Part shown: piece by piece, positions 45,079 through 53,838 of the stretch | How the letters are laid out: every line of letters begins with the position of its first letter | Position numbering within the stretch: the stretch's first letter is position 1 | From: Bacteroidota bacterium | GTDB lineage: Bacteria; Bacteroidota; Bacteroidia; Bacteroidales; Bacteroidaceae | Assembly: GCA_023425865.1 (NCBI GenBank) | Contig: JAFABV010000039.1 | Location: 1-57,594, forward strand | DNA length: 57,594 nucleotides | Direction: 5' to 3' | Notes under the pieces: generated by a model | Databases searched by the model: none | Seen by the model: only the letters and a program-made list of their open reading frames with translations | Told to the model about the DNA's origin: nothing | Made by a program: the position numbers and the translations under genes

Positions 45079-45193
45079 CTGCGGAATGGTTCTATATTAA
45101 ACGACGCGATGATTCTACATTAAACCATGAACTGATTCTATATTAAACCATGCGATGATTCTATATAGAAGTATTTTATCATTCGGGTAAAAC
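45079..45193. repeat. 23-base tandem repeat array, locus 2
   Basis: Four consecutive 23-base units (45079-45101, 45102-45124, 45125-45147, 45148-45170) share the core TGrTTCTAyATwrAA. The last has the exact dyad TTCTATATAGAA. A fifth, degenerate unit reads ATTCGGGTAAAAC. The family and period equal those of the array at 24651-24765. It lies in the hppA/lysS divergent gap. Confidence 0.82.
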
Positions 45194-45440
45194 CATCCGG
45201 AGACAACGACGTTGAGGTGGAACGAGAGGGGGCTTTATGCAGCGCCTAAAGGCCGTACTTGGGCTATGGCTTCACCGTCGGGATGGCATGCGCGGCTGCC
45301 GGTGAGGCGATGAATGCCGCATGGGGCCACCACCGCAAAAGCGCAAGGCGCGCAGCTATGACCCTGTATGCGCAACCGTTTACATTACCCGTCGAACGCT
45401 TCGTGGTTATTAAATATTAAATTACAAGTGTGTTTCATAT
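45194..45440. other. Non-coding stretch between the repeat array and the lysS promoter
   Basis: Part of the 625-base hppA-lysS gap. GC-rich to about 45400, then AT-rich toward the lysS promoter. No plausible gene, tRNA or named RNA was seen, only short self-complementary pieces (for example around GGCATGCGCGGCTGCC). Confidence 0.5.
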
Positions 45441-45448
45441 CTTTTTAG

Positions 45449-45456
45449 TACCTTTG
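45449..45456 (+). promoter_or_regulatory. -7 box of the lysS operon
   Basis: TACCTTTG, a perfect -7 box 38 bases before the lysS ATG. The sequence at -33 is not a clear TTTG. Confidence 0.6.
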
Positions 45457-45494
45457 CATCATACAAAAGCAACATATATTCGAATATAGTAAAT

Positions 45495-47225
45495 ATGAAC
45501 ATTTTAGAGTTAAGCGAACAGGAGATCGGCCGTCGGCAGAGCCTACAGGAACTGCGCGACATGGGCATCGACTCCTACCCTGCCGCAGAATTTCCCACAA
45601 ACGCATTCTCGAAGGATATCATTGCCGAATTTCAAGACGACGAGAACCGTGAGGTTGTCATCGCCGGGCGTATGATGACCCGAAGGGTGATGGGCAAGGC
45701 CAGCTTTGTGGAGCTGCAGGACAGCAAAGGCAGGATTCAGGTCTATGTCACCAGAGACGACATCTGTCCGGGCGAGGACAAAAACCTATATAACAAGGTA
45801 TTCAAGAAACTGCTCGATATTGGCGACTTCATCGGTGTCAAGGGTACCGTATTCAGAACCCAGACCGGCGAGATTTCGGTTCACGCCAAGGAGCTGACCC
45901 TGCTCAGCAAGAGCCTCAAGCCGCTGCCCGTGGTGAAATACAAGGACGGCGAAGCATTCGACAAATTTGACGACCCCGAGATGCGCGCCCGCCAGCGCTA
46001 CGTAGACCTGGTGGTCAACGACGGCGTGAAGGACACGTTCCTCAAACGTGCCATCGTGCTGCGCACCATGCGTAAGTTCTTCGACGAGGCCGGATACACC
46101 GAGGTAGAGACACCCATACTGCAGACCATTGCCGGTGGTGCCAGCGCCCGCCCCTTCATCACGCATTTCAACGCGCTCAACATCGATATGTATATGCGTA
46201 TCGCCACAGAGCTGTATCTCAAGCGCCTCATCGTGGGCGGATTCGAGGGCGTGTACGAAATTGGCAAGAACTTCCGCAACGAGGGCATGGACAAGTTCCA
46301 CAACCCTGAGTTTACCTGCATGGAACTCTATGTGCAATACAAGGACTATAACTGGATGATGAGTTTCACGGAGCGACTGCTCGAAACCATCTGTATCGCC
46401 GTAAACGGCACGACAGAGGTGAAAAACGGCGACAACGTCATCTCGTTCAAGGCCCCCTACCGCCGTCTGCCTATCCTTGAGGCTATCCAGGAGAAGACCG
46501 GCTTCGACCTCTCTGACAAGACAGAGGCTGAAATATACAAGATTGCCACCGAGGACCTGAAGCTCGAGACCGTGGACGAGACCTTCGGCAAGGGCAAGCT
46601 CATTGACGAAATCTTCGGCGAGTTCTGTGAGGGTACGTTCATCCAGCCCACCTTTATCATCGACTATCCGGTGGAGATGTCGCCCCTGACGAAGATGCAC
46701 CGCTCGAAGCCCGGACTGACTGAGCGCTTTGAGCTGATGGTCAATGGCAAGGAGCTGGCCAATGCCTACTCTGAGCTCAACGACCCCATCGACCAGGAGC
46801 AGCGTTTCGTTGACCAGATGAAATTGGCCGACAAGGGCGACGACGAGGCGATGATCATCGACCAAGACTTCCTCCGCGCCCTGCAATACGGCATGCCACC
46901 CACCAGCGGCATTGGCATAGGCATCGACCGTCTGGTGATGTTCATGACCGGGCAGCCCAACATTCAGGAGGTGATGCTGTTCCCACAGCTGAAGCCTGAG
47001 AAGAAAATGCCGCAGAGCACCATCGCCGAATGGGCGGAGATGGGTGTGCCCGAAGACTGGGTATACGTGCTGCGCAAGGCCGGTTTCAACCTCATCTCTG
47101 ACATCAAGGATGAGAAAGCACAGGGCTTGCAGCAGAAGTTAGGCGAAATCAACAAGAAGTATAAACTCGATTACCCCAAGCCTTCGGTAGACGAAATCCA
47201 GCAGTGGATTGACAAGGCCAAGTAA
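45495..47225 (+). CDS. lysS: Lysyl-tRNA synthetase, class II
   Basis: 576 aa, longer than the usual 500 or so because of a C-terminal extension. An N-terminal OB fold (about 50-160, VVIAGRMMTRRVMGKASFVEL) is followed by the class II core: motif 2 around FRNEGMDKFHNPEFTC and motif 3 in GIGIGIDRLVMFM. The last 65 residues (from about WAEMGVPEDWVYVLRKAGF) form a helical domain common in Bacteroidetes LysRS. Confidence 0.96.
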   Translation: MNILELSEQEIGRRQSLQELRDMGIDSYPAAEFPTNAFSKDIIAEFQDDENREVVIAGRMMTRRVMGKASFVELQDSKGRIQVYVTRDDICPGEDKNLYNKVFKKLLDIGDFIGVKGTVFRTQTGEISVHAKELTLLSKSLKPLPVVKYKDGEAFDKFDDPEMRARQRYVDLVVNDGVKDTFLKRAIVLRTMRKFFDEAGYTEVETPILQTIAGGASARPFITHFNALNIDMYMRIATELYLKRLIVGGFEGVYEIGKNFRNEGMDKFHNPEFTCMELYVQYKDYNWMMSFTERLLETICIAVNGTTEVKNGDNVISFKAPYRRLPILEAIQEKTGFDLSDKTEAEIYKIATEDLKLETVDETFGKGKLIDEIFGEFCEGTFIQPTFIIDYPVEMSPLTKMHRSKPGLTERFELMVNGKELANAYSELNDPIDQEQRFVDQMKLADKGDDEAMIIDQDFLRALQYGMPPTSGIGIGIDRLVMFMTGQPNIQEVMLFPQLKPEKKMPQSTIAEWAEMGVPEDWVYVLRKAGFNLISDIKDEKAQGLQQKLGEINKKYKLDYPKPSVDEIQQWIDKAK

Positions 47226-47250
47226 GGCAAAGGTATAAAGCAAGAAAGGG

Positions 47251-47278
47251 AAAAGGTAAGAACACGCAATTACCTTTT
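47251..47278 (+). other. AT-rich hairpin between lysS and gpsA
   Basis: AAAAGGTAA (47251-47259) pairs with TTACCTTTT (47270-47278), 13 bases before the gpsA ATG. It resembles a weak terminator or a structure that affects gpsA translation. It has no GC clamp, so read-through is likely. Confidence 0.35.
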
Positions 47279-47291
47279 CACCTTATAGCGT

Positions 47292-48287
47292 ATGTTCAAC
47301 GTAGGCAAGATAGCTATCATTGGGGGCGGCTCATGGGCCACGGCCATTGCCAAGATTGTGGTGTCGCACACGCACCACATCGGATGGTATATGCGACGCG
47401 ATGACCGCATCGAGGACTTCAAGCGTTTGGGCCATAACCCCGCCTACCTGATGTCAGCACACTTCAATACCGACGAGATATTCTTCTCGTCGGACATGAA
47501 CAAGATTGCTCAGGCATACGACACACTGGTGTTTGTAACACCATCTCCCTACTTCAAGAATCATCTGCGCAAACTCAAGACAAGCCTTCGCGACAAGTTC
47601 ATCGTGACGGCCATCAAGGGTATTGTGCCTGACGAGAACCTCGTATGCTCGGAATATTTCCATCAGGTGTACGACGTGCCCTACGAGAACCTGGCCTGCA
47701 TAGGCGGACCATCGCATGCCGAAGAGGTGGCCCTCGAACGGCTGAGCTACCTCACTGTGGGCTGCATGGACCTTGACAAGGCACAGGCGTTCACCGACGT
47801 TCTCACGTCAGAATTTATCAAGACCAAGACCGCAAGCGACGTCATAGGCATCGAGTATTCCTCGGTGTTGAAGAATGTGTACGCCATCGCGGCCGGTATA
47901 TGCAACGGACTGAAATACGGTGATAACTTTCAGGCGGTGCTGATGAGCAATGCCGTGCAGGAGATGAACCGTTTCCTCACCGCCATACACCCCATAGAGC
48001 GGTCAATCTACGACAGCGTTTACTTAGGCGACCTGCTGGTGACGGGATATTCAAATTTCTCGCGCAACCGCACTTTTGGCATGATGATTGGTAAGGGATA
48101 CAGTGTGAAATCGGCCCAGATAGAGATGGAAATGATTGCGGAAGGCTATTTCGGCACGAAGTGCATGAAAGAAATCAACCGACACATGCACGTGAATATG
48201 CCGATACTCGACGCAGTCTACAATATTCTCTACGAGCGGATCAACCCACAGATAGAGATTAAATTATTAACAGATTCATTTAGATAA
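47292..48287 (+). CDS. gpsA: NAD(P)H-dependent glycerol-3-phosphate dehydrogenase
   Basis: 331 aa. It makes sn-glycerol-3-phosphate for phospholipids. Rossmann motif IIGGGSWATAIA, then FVTPSPYFKNHLRKL, CIGGPSHAEEVAL and the catalytic-lysine region GIEYSSVLKNVYAIAAGIC. Located 66 bases after lysS and 3 bases before pgi, so one transcription unit is likely. Confidence 0.94.
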   Translation: MFNVGKIAIIGGGSWATAIAKIVVSHTHHIGWYMRRDDRIEDFKRLGHNPAYLMSAHFNTDEIFFSSDMNKIAQAYDTLVFVTPSPYFKNHLRKLKTSLRDKFIVTAIKGIVPDENLVCSEYFHQVYDVPYENLACIGGPSHAEEVALERLSYLTVGCMDLDKAQAFTDVLTSEFIKTKTASDVIGIEYSSVLKNVYAIAAGICNGLKYGDNFQAVLMSNAVQEMNRFLTAIHPIERSIYDSVYLGDLLVTGYSNFSRNRTFGMMIGKGYSVKSAQIEMEMIAEGYFGTKCMKEINRHMHVNMPILDAVYNILYERINPQIEIKLLTDSFR

Positions 48288-48290
48288 AAG

Positions 48291-49652
48291 ATGAAGAACA
48301 TTTCTTTAGACACAACCAAGGCCGTCCAGTTTCTGGCAGCAGGTACCGTTGACTCTTACGAGCCAAAAGTGAAAAAAGCGCAGGAAGCCCTTGAGAATGG
48401 CACCTGCGAGGGTAGCGATTTTCTCGGCTGGCTGCATTTGCCAACCGAAATCACTGACAGTTTCCTTGATGAAGTACAGGCTGTGGCCAACACGTTGCGC
48501 GAGAAGTGCGAGGTAGTAGTGGTAGCTGGTATCGGCGGTTCGTACCTTGGTGCCCGTGCCGTGATCGAGGCTTTGAGCAACAGCTTTGCCCTGTTGGTCA
48601 ACGACGACACAAAGGCCCCCAACGTTCTCTACGCTGGTAACAATATCGGTGAAGACTATCTCTACGAACTGACAGAATATCTCAAGAACAAGAAGTTTGG
48701 TGTCATCAATATTTCTAAGTCGGGTACCACCACTGAGACTGCCTTGACCTTCCGTCTGCTCAAGAAGCAGTGTGAGAGCCAGCGCGGCAAGGAAGAGGCC
48801 AAGGAGGTGATCGTAGCCATCACCGACGCTACCAAGGGTGCCGCTCGCGTATGCGCCGACAAGGAGGGTTACAAGAGCTTCATCATCCCCGATAACGTAG
48901 GCGGACGTTTCTCTGTGCTCACTCCGGTAGGTCTGCTGCCCATCGCCATCGCCGGTTTCGACATCAAGGCCCTGGTGAAAGGCGCGCAGGATATGGAGAA
49001 GGCAACAGCCCCCAACGTTCCTTTCGCAGAGAATGTGGCTGAACAATACGCCGCCGTACGCCAGGCTCTCTACCAGCAGGCCGGCAAGAAGATTGAGATC
49101 ATTGCCAACTTCCAGCCAAAGCTCCACTTCATCGCCGAGTGGTGGAAGCAGCTTTACGGAGAGAGCGAGGGTAAGGACAACAAGGGTATCTATCCCGCAG
49201 CCGTTGACTTCACCACCGACCTGCACTCTATGGGACAATGGATTCAGGAGGGTGAGCGCTCTATCTTCGAGACTGTGCTCTCTGTGGAAGCTCCTAAATA
49301 CAGACTCGACTTCCCCTCTGACGAGGCTAACCTCGATGGCCTGAACTTCCTCGCGGGCAAGCGCGTGGATGAGGTGAACAAGATGGCCGAGCTCGGCACT
49401 CGCCTGGCTCACGTCGATGGCGGCGTGCCCAACATCCGCATCAGCGTGCCCGAGCTCAACGAGTACTACCTCGGTCAGCTCATCTACTTCTTCGAGAGGG
49501 CTTGTGGTATCAGCGGATTGGTAGAAGAGGTGAACCCCTTCAACCAGCCCGGCGTGGAGGCTTACAAGAAGAATATGTTTGCGCTGCTCAACAAGCCTGG
49601 CTATGAGGCCGAGAGCAAGGCCATCCAAGAACGTCTTGCCAACGAGAAGTAA
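48291..49652 (+). CDS. pgi: Glucose-6-phosphate isomerase
   Basis: 453 aa, the short bacterial form. It interconverts glucose-6-phosphate and fructose-6-phosphate. Motifs: GIGGSYLGARAVIEA, NISKSGTTTETALTF, GGRFSVLTPVGLLPIAIAG and the C-terminal QPGVEAYKKNMFALL. Its TAA directly abuts the ATG of the HAD gene. Confidence 0.96.
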   Translation: MKNISLDTTKAVQFLAAGTVDSYEPKVKKAQEALENGTCEGSDFLGWLHLPTEITDSFLDEVQAVANTLREKCEVVVVAGIGGSYLGARAVIEALSNSFALLVNDDTKAPNVLYAGNNIGEDYLYELTEYLKNKKFGVINISKSGTTTETALTFRLLKKQCESQRGKEEAKEVIVAITDATKGAARVCADKEGYKSFIIPDNVGGRFSVLTPVGLLPIAIAGFDIKALVKGAQDMEKATAPNVPFAENVAEQYAAVRQALYQQAGKKIEIIANFQPKLHFIAEWWKQLYGESEGKDNKGIYPAAVDFTTDLHSMGQWIQEGERSIFETVLSVEAPKYRLDFPSDEANLDGLNFLAGKRVDEVNKMAELGTRLAHVDGGVPNIRISVPELNEYYLGQLIYFFERACGISGLVEEVNPFNQPGVEAYKKNMFALLNKPGYEAESKAIQERLANEK

Positions 49653-50396
49653 ATGTTTGAACAGCAAATCAAGCAATATCTATATCAGCACAGCTTTGGG
49701 AGCTTTTCTCCCAAGGCTGTGCTTTTTGATATGGACGGCGTGCTCTATGATTCCATGCCCAACCACGTGGTGGCCTGGCAGGAATCGATGAAGAAGTTTG
49801 GCATCAAGATGACTGCCCACGATGCCTACGCCACCGAGGGCGCACGGGGCATAGACACTATCCAGCGGTTTGTGAAAGCACAGCAAGACCGTGATATATC
49901 TCTCGACGAGGCACAACTGATGTATGATGAGAAATCGCGCATCTTCCACACCATGAAAGAGGCACCGATATTTGAGGGCGTCATCGACCTCATGCGGAAA
50001 ATAAAAGCCGGGAACATGCAGATTGGCATTGTCACGGGCTCTGGGCAGCGGCCTCTCATCACCCGACTCATTAACGACTTCCATGAGTTTGTTGACGAGG
50101 CGCATGTGGTGACTGCCTACGACGTAAAACGGGGTAAGCCCTATGCGGACCCCTACCTCATGGGGTTAGAGAAATGCGGTAAAAGGAAGCCTTGGGAGGG
50201 TATCGTGGTGGAGAACGCCCCTCTCGGCGTAAGAGCCGGGGCGGCCGCACAGTGTTTTACGGTGGCTGTCAATACAGGTCCACTGCCCGATGAGACGCTC
50301 CTGCAGCAAGGTGCCAATACGCTCTTTCACCGCATCACCGAACTGAGAGACCACTGGGAAGAACTCATCGAGGGGGCAAGAGCTAACAGTAGGTGA
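49653..50396 (+). CDS. HAD-family hydrolase, beta-phosphoglucomutase-like
   Basis: 247 aa. Motif I FDMDGVLYDS with nucleophile Asp26 and Asp28, a helical cap with EGARGIDTIQRFV, motif II VTGSGQR, motif III/IV RGKPYADPYLMGLEKCG and VVENAPLGVRAG. Probably a sugar-phosphate phosphatase or mutase; the substrate is unknown. It starts immediately after pgi. A strong terminator-shaped hairpin (49687-49727) lies inside codons 12-25. Confidence 0.92.
   Translation: MFEQQIKQYLYQHSFGSFSPKAVLFDMDGVLYDSMPNHVVAWQESMKKFGIKMTAHDAYATEGARGIDTIQRFVKAQQDRDISLDEAQLMYDEKSRIFHTMKEAPIFEGVIDLMRKIKAGNMQIGIVTGSGQRPLITRLINDFHEFVDEAHVVTAYDVKRGKPYADPYLMGLEKCGKRKPWEGIVVENAPLGVRAGAAAQCFTVAVNTGPLPDETLLQQGANTLFHRITELRDHWEELIEGARANSR
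49687..49727 (+). terminator. Intrinsic-terminator hairpin inside the 5' end of the HAD gene
   Basis: A 16-bp stem (49687-49702 with 49708-49723, one G-T pair, 5-base loop) is followed directly by TTTTT. This is a textbook terminator, but it lies 35 bases into the HAD reading frame, where it encodes QHSFGSFSPKAVLF. It probably ends much of the lysS-gpsA-pgi mRNA and lowers HAD expression unless ribosomes disrupt it. Confidence 0.75.
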
Positions 50397-50472
50397 AACC
50401 ATTATTAAGGTTAGGAAAGGATTAATAATATAAAAGTTTCTAAACAAAAGCAGCAACTTTCTCCTAAACCTG

Positions 50473-50480
50473 TACCTTTG
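50473..50480 (+). promoter_or_regulatory. -7 box of the secreted hypothetical gene
   Basis: TACCTTTG ends only 9 bases before the ATG at 50490, so transcription would start within about 6 bases of it. The mRNA would have almost no leader. The -33 region has no clear TTTG. Confidence 0.6.
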
Positions 50481-50489
50481 CCATAGAAT

Positions 50490-51149
50490 ATGCTTCGCTG
50501 GTTTCTTTACATACTGTTGATGTTTCCGTTGGTTGCCATGGCACAGGAGGCTGAACGTCCACTCAAGAAGTTTGTGGTGGCCGATATTGAGACGCGTGTG
50601 CCCGTGCGTGGCGTTATTGTATCGACAGGCGACGGCTACCGAGACACCACGAACTACAGGGGCATCTGCTTTGTACCCGAGAGCTTTGACACACTCACTG
50701 TGGCCAAAGCCAACTATCTCACCGAGCGTATCCTGCCCAAAGACCTGAAAGACTCTACCTTTCTTATTCCCAACAGCCACCGCATCAGCGAGGTGACGGT
50801 ATGGGGCAAAGACCGGGCCACACAGCTACAGGAAAACGTGGAGAAGTGGTCGCGTCAGGGAGCCAGCAAGGGTTATGCACCGCAGGGTGTCGCCTCTTTC
50901 GATTTAGCTAAAATGCTTGACAAGCGTTATCGACGAGACCAAAAGAACCTGAAGAAAGCCTTGGAAAACTTTGAAAAGATGGACGTGGAAGACGAAGACC
51001 CTATCGTCAATGCCTACAAGAAAACATTAGAGGCAGAACGGCTGAAGCAAGAAGAGGCGAAAAAACAGGAAGAGCAAAAGGCCAAACTCAGGGCTGCCGA
51101 CCGAAAAGAGATGGAGGATAAAATCAAACAAACGGCCACCGGGCAATGA
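50490..51149 (+). CDS. Secreted protein with carboxypeptidase-like beta domain and coiled-coil tail
   Basis: 219 aa. A signal peptide (cleavage near AMAQE) is followed by a domain resembling CarboxypepD_reg-like (FVVADIETRVPVRGVIVST, NYRGICFVPES, LPKDLKDSTFLIP) to about residue 100. From about 145 the sequence is strongly helical and charged (EAERLKQEEAKKQEEQ). No family was recognised. Monocistronic, with a terminator overlapping its stop codon. Confidence 0.8.
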   Translation: MLRWFLYILLMFPLVAMAQEAERPLKKFVVADIETRVPVRGVIVSTGDGYRDTTNYRGICFVPESFDTLTVAKANYLTERILPKDLKDSTFLIPNSHRISEVTVWGKDRATQLQENVEKWSRQGASKGYAPQGVASFDLAKMLDKRYRRDQKNLKKALENFEKMDVEDEDPIVNAYKKTLEAERLKQEEAKKQEEQKAKLRAADRKEMEDKIKQTATGQ

Positions 51150-51171
51150 AGCTCGATGGCCGCTTGTTTTT
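51133..51171 (+). terminator. Terminator after the secreted hypothetical gene
   Basis: CGGCCACCGGGC (51133-51144) pairs with GCTCGATGGCCG (51151-51162), with one mismatch and one G-T pair, followed by CTTGTTTTT. The stop codon lies in the loop, and the end touches the convergent mnmA stop. Confidence 0.8.
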
Positions 51172-52306
51172 ATAAGGTAATCTCGCCCGAACCAAAACAG
51201 CGATGATGCTGTTCGTCGTAGACCACACAAAACTGTCCTGGAGCTACGCCATGAATCTTGTCTACGGAATGCACGAGAGCCGTACCCGAATCGCCGATAG
51301 TGGCAGGTTCAAGGATTTCTAAATATCCCGGATGATATTCTGGCGTATGGCGAATCTTAAAGGTGATGGGAATCCAGTGGGAAGGTACAGCGTGACCTGT
51401 TTCCCCGGAAGACGATGACTGAGGGGCCTCAGTCAACCAATGCAGGTCGTGAATCTTAAACTCTTCCTTGTAGGCTGTCTCGGGATTATAACCGTGACTG
51501 ACGTAGAGCACATTATGCGCTACGTCTTTCTTGATGACAAACCAAGGCCCGCCGCCCATGCGCAAGCCCTTGCGTTGTCCGATGGTATGAAACCATAGTC
51601 CACGATGCTCGCCAATCTTCTTACCGGTCTCTAATTCGATAATGTCGCCCGGCTGTTCACCTAAATATCGGCGCACATACTCGTTATAGTCGATGTTGCC
51701 CAAGAAGCAGATACCCTGTGAATCCTTGCGCTTGGCATTGATGAGATGCTCGCGTTCTGCCACTTGGCGCACCTCATCCTTGACATAATGTCCGATAGGG
51801 AAAATGGCCTTCTGCAACTGCCAACTCTCGATTTGTGCCAGAAAGTCGGTTTGGTCCTTCACGGGATCGGGACTCGTAACGAGCCATTTCTTACCGTCAA
51901 TCCATTCGGTCTGGGCATAATGTCCGGTGGCAATGAGGTCGTAGTCGTGCCCCATCTTGCCATCAAAGGCACCAAATTTGATGAGTCGGTTGCACATCAC
52001 GTCGGGATTGGGCGTGTAGCCGGCCTTCACTTTCTCCATGGTATAGCGTGTCACCTGGTCCCAATACTCGTGGTGGCAATCCACCACCTGCAGGCTACAG
52101 CCGTAGCGTGCAGCCACAGCCGTAGCCATCTCAAGGTCTTCCTCCGAGCTGCAGTTCCACTCTTCATGCTCCTCTGGTCCTATCTTGATATAGAAGCAGT
52201 CGGGGTGCAGGCCCAAGCGGGCAAATTCATACACCACCACCGAACTGTCAACGCCCCCAGAGAGGAGCACGGCAATACGCTTGTCCTTTAATTCTTCAAT
52301 ATTCAT
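51170..52306 (-). CDS. mnmA: tRNA-specific 2-thiouridylase
   Basis: 378 aa from the ATG at 52306 (MNIEEL). It thiolates U34 of tRNA Lys/Glu/Gln. PP-loop LLSGGVDSSV; the catalytic cysteines are in NPDVMCNRLIKFG and DSQGICFLGN. The C-terminal beta-barrel follows, with MGGGPWFV as in other Bacteroidetes MnmA. The coiled-coil gene starts upstream on the same strand. Confidence 0.95.
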   Translation of the reverse strand: MNIEELKDKRIAVLLSGGVDSSVVVYEFARLGLHPDCFYIKIGPEEHEEWNCSSEEDLEMATAVAARYGCSLQVVDCHHEYWDQVTRYTMEKVKAGYTPNPDVMCNRLIKFGAFDGKMGHDYDLIATGHYAQTEWIDGKKWLVTSPDPVKDQTDFLAQIESWQLQKAIFPIGHYVKDEVRQVAEREHLINAKRKDSQGICFLGNIDYNEYVRRYLGEQPGDIIELETGKKIGEHRGLWFHTIGQRKGLRMGGGPWFVIKKDVAHNVLYVSHGYNPETAYKEEFKIHDLHWLTEAPQSSSSGETGHAVPSHWIPITFKIRHTPEYHPGYLEILEPATIGDSGTALVHSVDKIHGVAPGQFCVVYDEQHHRCFGSGEITL

Positions 52307-52328
52307 TACTTTGTGATCATCATCCTCC

Positions 52329-52613
52329 TTACTTTTTCTTCGTGCGCTTGCGATGTGGCAAAGGCGTGGCATCACGCACCATTTCCATCCTTTCTAAATA
52401 GATCGGACGGTATTTATCTATCAGTTGCTGAAGCTGCTTGCTGCGGGCATCGAGGTCGGCATATTCAGCCTCCTCGGTCAGCCCCTGCCGCTTCAGCTCA
52501 AGCATACGGCCAAGATAAAGGCCCTGTTGCTCTTCAGCAGCCTTGAGTTGGTTGCCTAACTTTTGCAGACTGTCGAGAAATGTCTGCACTCGATCGATAT
52601 GGTCTTCTGTCAT
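52329..52613 (-). CDS. Small coiled-coil protein of unknown function
   Basis: 94 aa, almost entirely helical with heptads (VQTFLDSLQKLGNQLKAAEE, then YADLDARSKQLQQLIDKY), ending in a very basic tail (PHRKRTKKK). No signal peptide. It lies 8 bases after the glutathione peroxidase stop and 22 bases before mnmA. No family recognised; the basic tail could bind nucleic acid. Confidence 0.65.
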   Translation of the reverse strand: MTEDHIDRVQTFLDSLQKLGNQLKAAEEQQGLYLGRMLELKRQGLTEEAEYADLDARSKQLQQLIDKYRPIYLERMEMVRDATPLPHRKRTKKK

Positions 52614-52621
52614 GTAATGGT

Positions 52622-53224
52622 CTATTTCAATAATTGTGCCACAGCCAACTCCACGTCCGACATTTGATGGGTAGGCTCAAAGCGCGCCACCACTTTACCA
52701 GTTCGGTCGATGAGAAATTTGGTGAAGTTCCACTTGATATCGGCATTGGCCGCATAAGAAGCATCACGCTTGGCCAGCATCTGCCCCATCCTAATGGCTG
52801 TAGCCCCTTCGCCAAAGCCCTTGAATCCCTGCTGCTGCTTCAGATAGACAAACAATGGGGCGGTCTTTTTGCCATTGACATCGACCTTGTCGAACTGGGG
52901 AAAGTGTATGTCGTACTTACCCGTGCAGAAGGCATGTATCTCTTTTGCCGTACCCGGTGCCTGCTGCCCAAACTGGTTGCAGGGGAAATCGAGAATCACG
53001 AAGCCTTGGTCTTTGTACTTGGAATAGAGCGCCTCCAAATCCGCGTATTGGGGTGTGAAGCCACATTGCGTGGCGGTATTGACTACCAACAGCACCTTGC
53101 CTTTGTATTGCGCGAGCGAAACCTTCTTCCCGTCGGCGTCTTTCACCTTAAATTTATAGATATTCTTTTGCGCTGAAGCACCGATGGCCACAGCGAGCAT
53201 AAGTAGCATCAATATTCTTTTCAT
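52622..53224 (-). CDS. Glutathione peroxidase-like thiol peroxidase, exported
   Basis: 200 aa from the ATG at 53224, which gives a signal peptide ending GASAQ. GPx fold with the peroxidatic residue as Cys in VVNTATQCGFTPQY, then FPCNQFGQQAPG with the usual Gln and WNFTKFLIDRTGKVV with the Trp/Asn. It reduces peroxides in the periplasm, probably using thioredoxin-type donors. The -7 box TAACTTTG (minus strand) lies at 53260-53267. Confidence 0.93.
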   Translation of the reverse strand: MKRILMLLMLAVAIGASAQKNIYKFKVKDADGKKVSLAQYKGKVLLVVNTATQCGFTPQYADLEALYSKYKDQGFVILDFPCNQFGQQAPGTAKEIHAFCTGKYDIHFPQFDKVDVNGKKTAPLFVYLKQQQGFKGFGEGATAIRMGQMLAKRDASYAANADIKWNFTKFLIDRTGKVVARFEPTHQMSDVELAVAQLLK

Positions 53225-53259
53225 AAGCCTTTGATATTTATAATCATGTGTAGTCTGTG

Positions 53260-53267
53260 CAAAGTTA
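53260..53267 (-). promoter_or_regulatory. -7 box of the glutathione peroxidase gene
   Basis: The minus strand reads TAACTTTG, 36 bases before the ATG at 53224. The -33 box is not clear. Confidence 0.55.
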
Positions 53268-53334
53268 AGCATTATTTTATTAACTTCGCATCCGAAAACC
53301 CACTTTGTAACAATCACTATTCATCATCGAGACA

Positions 53335-53751
53335 ATGACATACTGGATCAGAGCCTATAATCACAAGCGGTTTCGGGTCGCCGACTTTATCCGTGACTTT
53401 GGTTTTATCGACTGGCACATGACAACCCATTTTGAGGTCGGCGACATCGTGTTCCTCTATGCCACAGCACCCGACAGCCGTCTGACTTTCATGATGGAGG
53501 TAGAACAAGTGAACCTCAACTACCTGCAAGTCGCAAAAGACGAGGACTACTACAAGTCGCAGGCCTATTACGACGAATGGCTTTCACAGCGCGAAAACCA
53601 GCGCTACGTGCGTTTCGCCTTTCTGAAAGCCCTCACCTCTACAGGGCGATGTCTTGCCAACCTGCAGGAACATGGTATGGCAAGAGCTCCTCGCTCGCCC
53701 CGCCGGCTGGCGTTAGAAACTGTTGATTACATCATGAGACATTTGGAGTAA
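53335..53751 (+). CDS. PUA/EVE-like small protein
   Basis: 138 aa, soluble. The N-terminal half (TYWIRAYNHKRFRVADFI, then FEVGDIVFLYATAPDSRLTFMMEVE) has the pattern of EVE/PUA-like domains, which bind modified bases or RNA. The C-terminal half is helical. The assignment rests on pattern only. It is divergent from the glutathione peroxidase gene. Confidence 0.65.
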   Translation: MTYWIRAYNHKRFRVADFIRDFGFIDWHMTTHFEVGDIVFLYATAPDSRLTFMMEVEQVNLNYLQVAKDEDYYKSQAYYDEWLSQRENQRYVRFAFLKALTSTGRCLANLQEHGMARAPRSPRRLALETVDYIMRHLE

Positions 53752-53797
53752 ACGAGCTCACACCACAGCGGCATGCGCCCAGCGGAAGGCATAAACG

Positions 53798-53838
53798 ACA
53801 AGTCTCCGAAAGTGAACGAATCACTTTCGGAGACTTGT
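53798..53838. terminator. Perfect 17-bp hairpin between convergent genes
   Basis: ACAAGTCTCCGAAAGTG (53798-53814) and its exact complement (53822-53838) enclose a 7-base loop. T-runs are short on both sides (ATTAT / CGTTTAT). It most likely terminates the PUA/EVE-like gene and possibly the DUF349 gene from the other side. Confidence 0.65.
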
